5,612 bases of DNA, from positions 1 to 5,612 of the forward strand of contig QMTN01000035.1 in assembly GCA_003651105.1 (NCBI GenBank). The letters are read 5' to 3'. Origin of the DNA: Thermoplasmata archaeon (GTDB taxonomy: Archaea > Thermoplasmatota > E2 > DHVEG-1 > B18-G2). The translations under genes and the position numbers were made by a program. Below, in pieces: positions 5,110 through 5,612 of the stretch. The notes under the pieces are model-generated. The model did no database searches. It worked only from the letters and a program-made list of their open reading frames with translations, and was not told the DNA's origin. Positions within the stretch are counted from its first letter, which is position 1, and every line of letters begins with the position of its first letter.

Positions 5110-5612
5110 TCTCCTTGATCACCTCCTTGGTGTACTTCTTAAGCAGAGCTTCTCTCTGGAGCTTCGATACCTCCTCACAGCCCTTTATGGCCAATTCAAG
5201 AGCCTTATCGAATTCTTCTGGAGTGAGATGACCGTCCATCTGCAGAAGAAGGATCTCCTTCTTCCTCGGAGCTATAGCTACGGGAAGATCCGCATCACCG
5301 TAATTATCCTCTTCCTTGCAGAGATCCAAAACGATATGTCCATCCACCTTTCCAGCTGAGCATGCCACCGGTATATCCCTCATCGGTATACCCGCATCAG
5401 CCAAGGCTACGGCTGCAGCGGTTAGACCTGCACATCTGGTGCCAGCGTCTGCATCGAGTACCTCTATGTTGATCTCTATGGTAGCCCTAGGCAGTTTTTC
5501 CACCATTATTATGTTTTCCAGAGCTTCTCCTATGACCTTTGATATCTCTATGCTCCTCCTATCAGGACCAGGTCTCTTCCTTTCTTCAACACTGAAGGAT
5601 GCCATGTTGTAA
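5102..5612 (-). CDS. rrp41: exosome complex component Rrp41, catalytic RNase PH subunit (5' end outside window)
   Basis: Rrp41 carries the phosphorolytic 3'-5' exonuclease site of the archaeal exosome. The reading frame is open to the window edge, with TAC AAC (Tyr-Asn) before [18 protein letters not shown]. This fits the family motif YHMAPFS, so the internal ATG at 5605 is not the start. About 75-80 N-terminal residues should lie upstream. The visible 169 residues include the Arg-rich segment [29 protein letters not shown] (phosphate and RNA binding region), and [26 protein letters not shown], which holds the conserved catalytic acidic residues. [14 protein letters not shown] follows and the C-terminal helix is intact. 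The gene ends with TGA within the first codons of rrp42. Its promoter is outside the window. Confidence 0.96.
   Translation of the reverse strand, partial: YNMASFSVEERKRPGPDRRSIEISKVIGEALENIIMVEKLPRATIEINIEVLDADAGTRCAGLTAAAVALADAGIPMRDIPVACSAGKVDGHIVLDLCKEEDNYGDADLPVAIAPRKKEILLLQMDGHLTPEEFDKALELAIKGCEEVSKLQREALLKKYTKEVIKENE
5117..5126 (-). promoter_or_regulatory. perfect Shine-Dalgarno for rrp42 inside rrp41
   Basis: The minus strand reads GGAGGTGATC, an uninterrupted 10-nt complement of the conserved 3' tail of archaeal 16S rRNA (GAUCACCUCC). It ends 7 nt before the rrp42 ATG at 5109 and encodes part of the Rrp41 C-terminus (KEVIK). It settles the rrp42 start and suggests strong initiation there. 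Confidence 0.85.

Noticed and set aside
5603..5605. ATG at 5605 as the true start of rrp41
   Set aside because: The frame stays open to the window edge, and the codons before it (Tyr-Asn) match the conserved YHM-type motif in the middle of Rrp41. The RNase PH fold would be incomplete if it began here.

Overview
The window is archaeal. It carries the downstream half of the archaeal exosome/ribosome superoperon (Rrp41, Rrp42, ribosomal protein L37Ae, RNA polymerase subunit P, KEOPS subunit Pcc1), an elongator tRNA-Met(CAU) with a 26-nt intron at the archaeal 37/38 site, TATA boxes about 27 bp upstream of starts that lack Shine-Dalgarno sequences, and the start of the recombinase gene radA. Codon use leans to AGG/AGA for Arg and ATA for Ile, and the proteins are rich in E, K and R. 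That fits a thermophile. The Rrp41, L37Ae and RadA sequences look euryarchaeal, perhaps Thermoplasmata-like, but I cannot fix the lineage by eye.

Layout. Every protein gene is on the minus strand, so transcription runs from high to low coordinates. From 5612 to 3664 lie rrp41 (5' end outside the window), rrp42, rpl37ae, rpoP and pcc1. They overlap by 8 and 17 nt or are separated by 1 nt, so this is one operon joining RNA degradation, translation, transcription and tRNA t6A modification. A perfect 10-nt Shine-Dalgarno sequence for rrp42 lies inside the end of rrp41. From 3631 to 2417 is a PD-(D/E)XK nuclease of the Cas4/RecB/AddB type, with a predicted Fe-S cluster and an unassigned C-terminal extension. 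It appears to start a leaderless transcript of its own just after pcc1.

The only plus-strand gene is the tRNA at 2316-2415. It converges on the nuclease gene and leaves one base between their ends. A roughly 105-bp divergent promoter region (2211-2315) separates the tRNA from a DUF1015-family gene (2210-927). That gene is followed by an RPA-like OB-fold protein (888-175) and by the first 47 codons of radA (141-1), which runs out of the window.

How it fits together. The right half is a housekeeping RNA and translation operon. The left half has a DNA-repair flavour: an Fe-S nuclease, a predicted single-strand DNA-binding protein and RadA. Apparent promoters sit at or across the stop codons of preceding genes. 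Inverted repeats flank the TATA box of the RPA-like gene and lie between the radA TATA box and start codon, so these two genes may be controlled by DNA-binding regulators. No gene-free stretch exceeds 300 bases; the longest is the 105-bp divergent promoter region. I see no CRISPR array, insertion sequence or sign of recent gene transfer.
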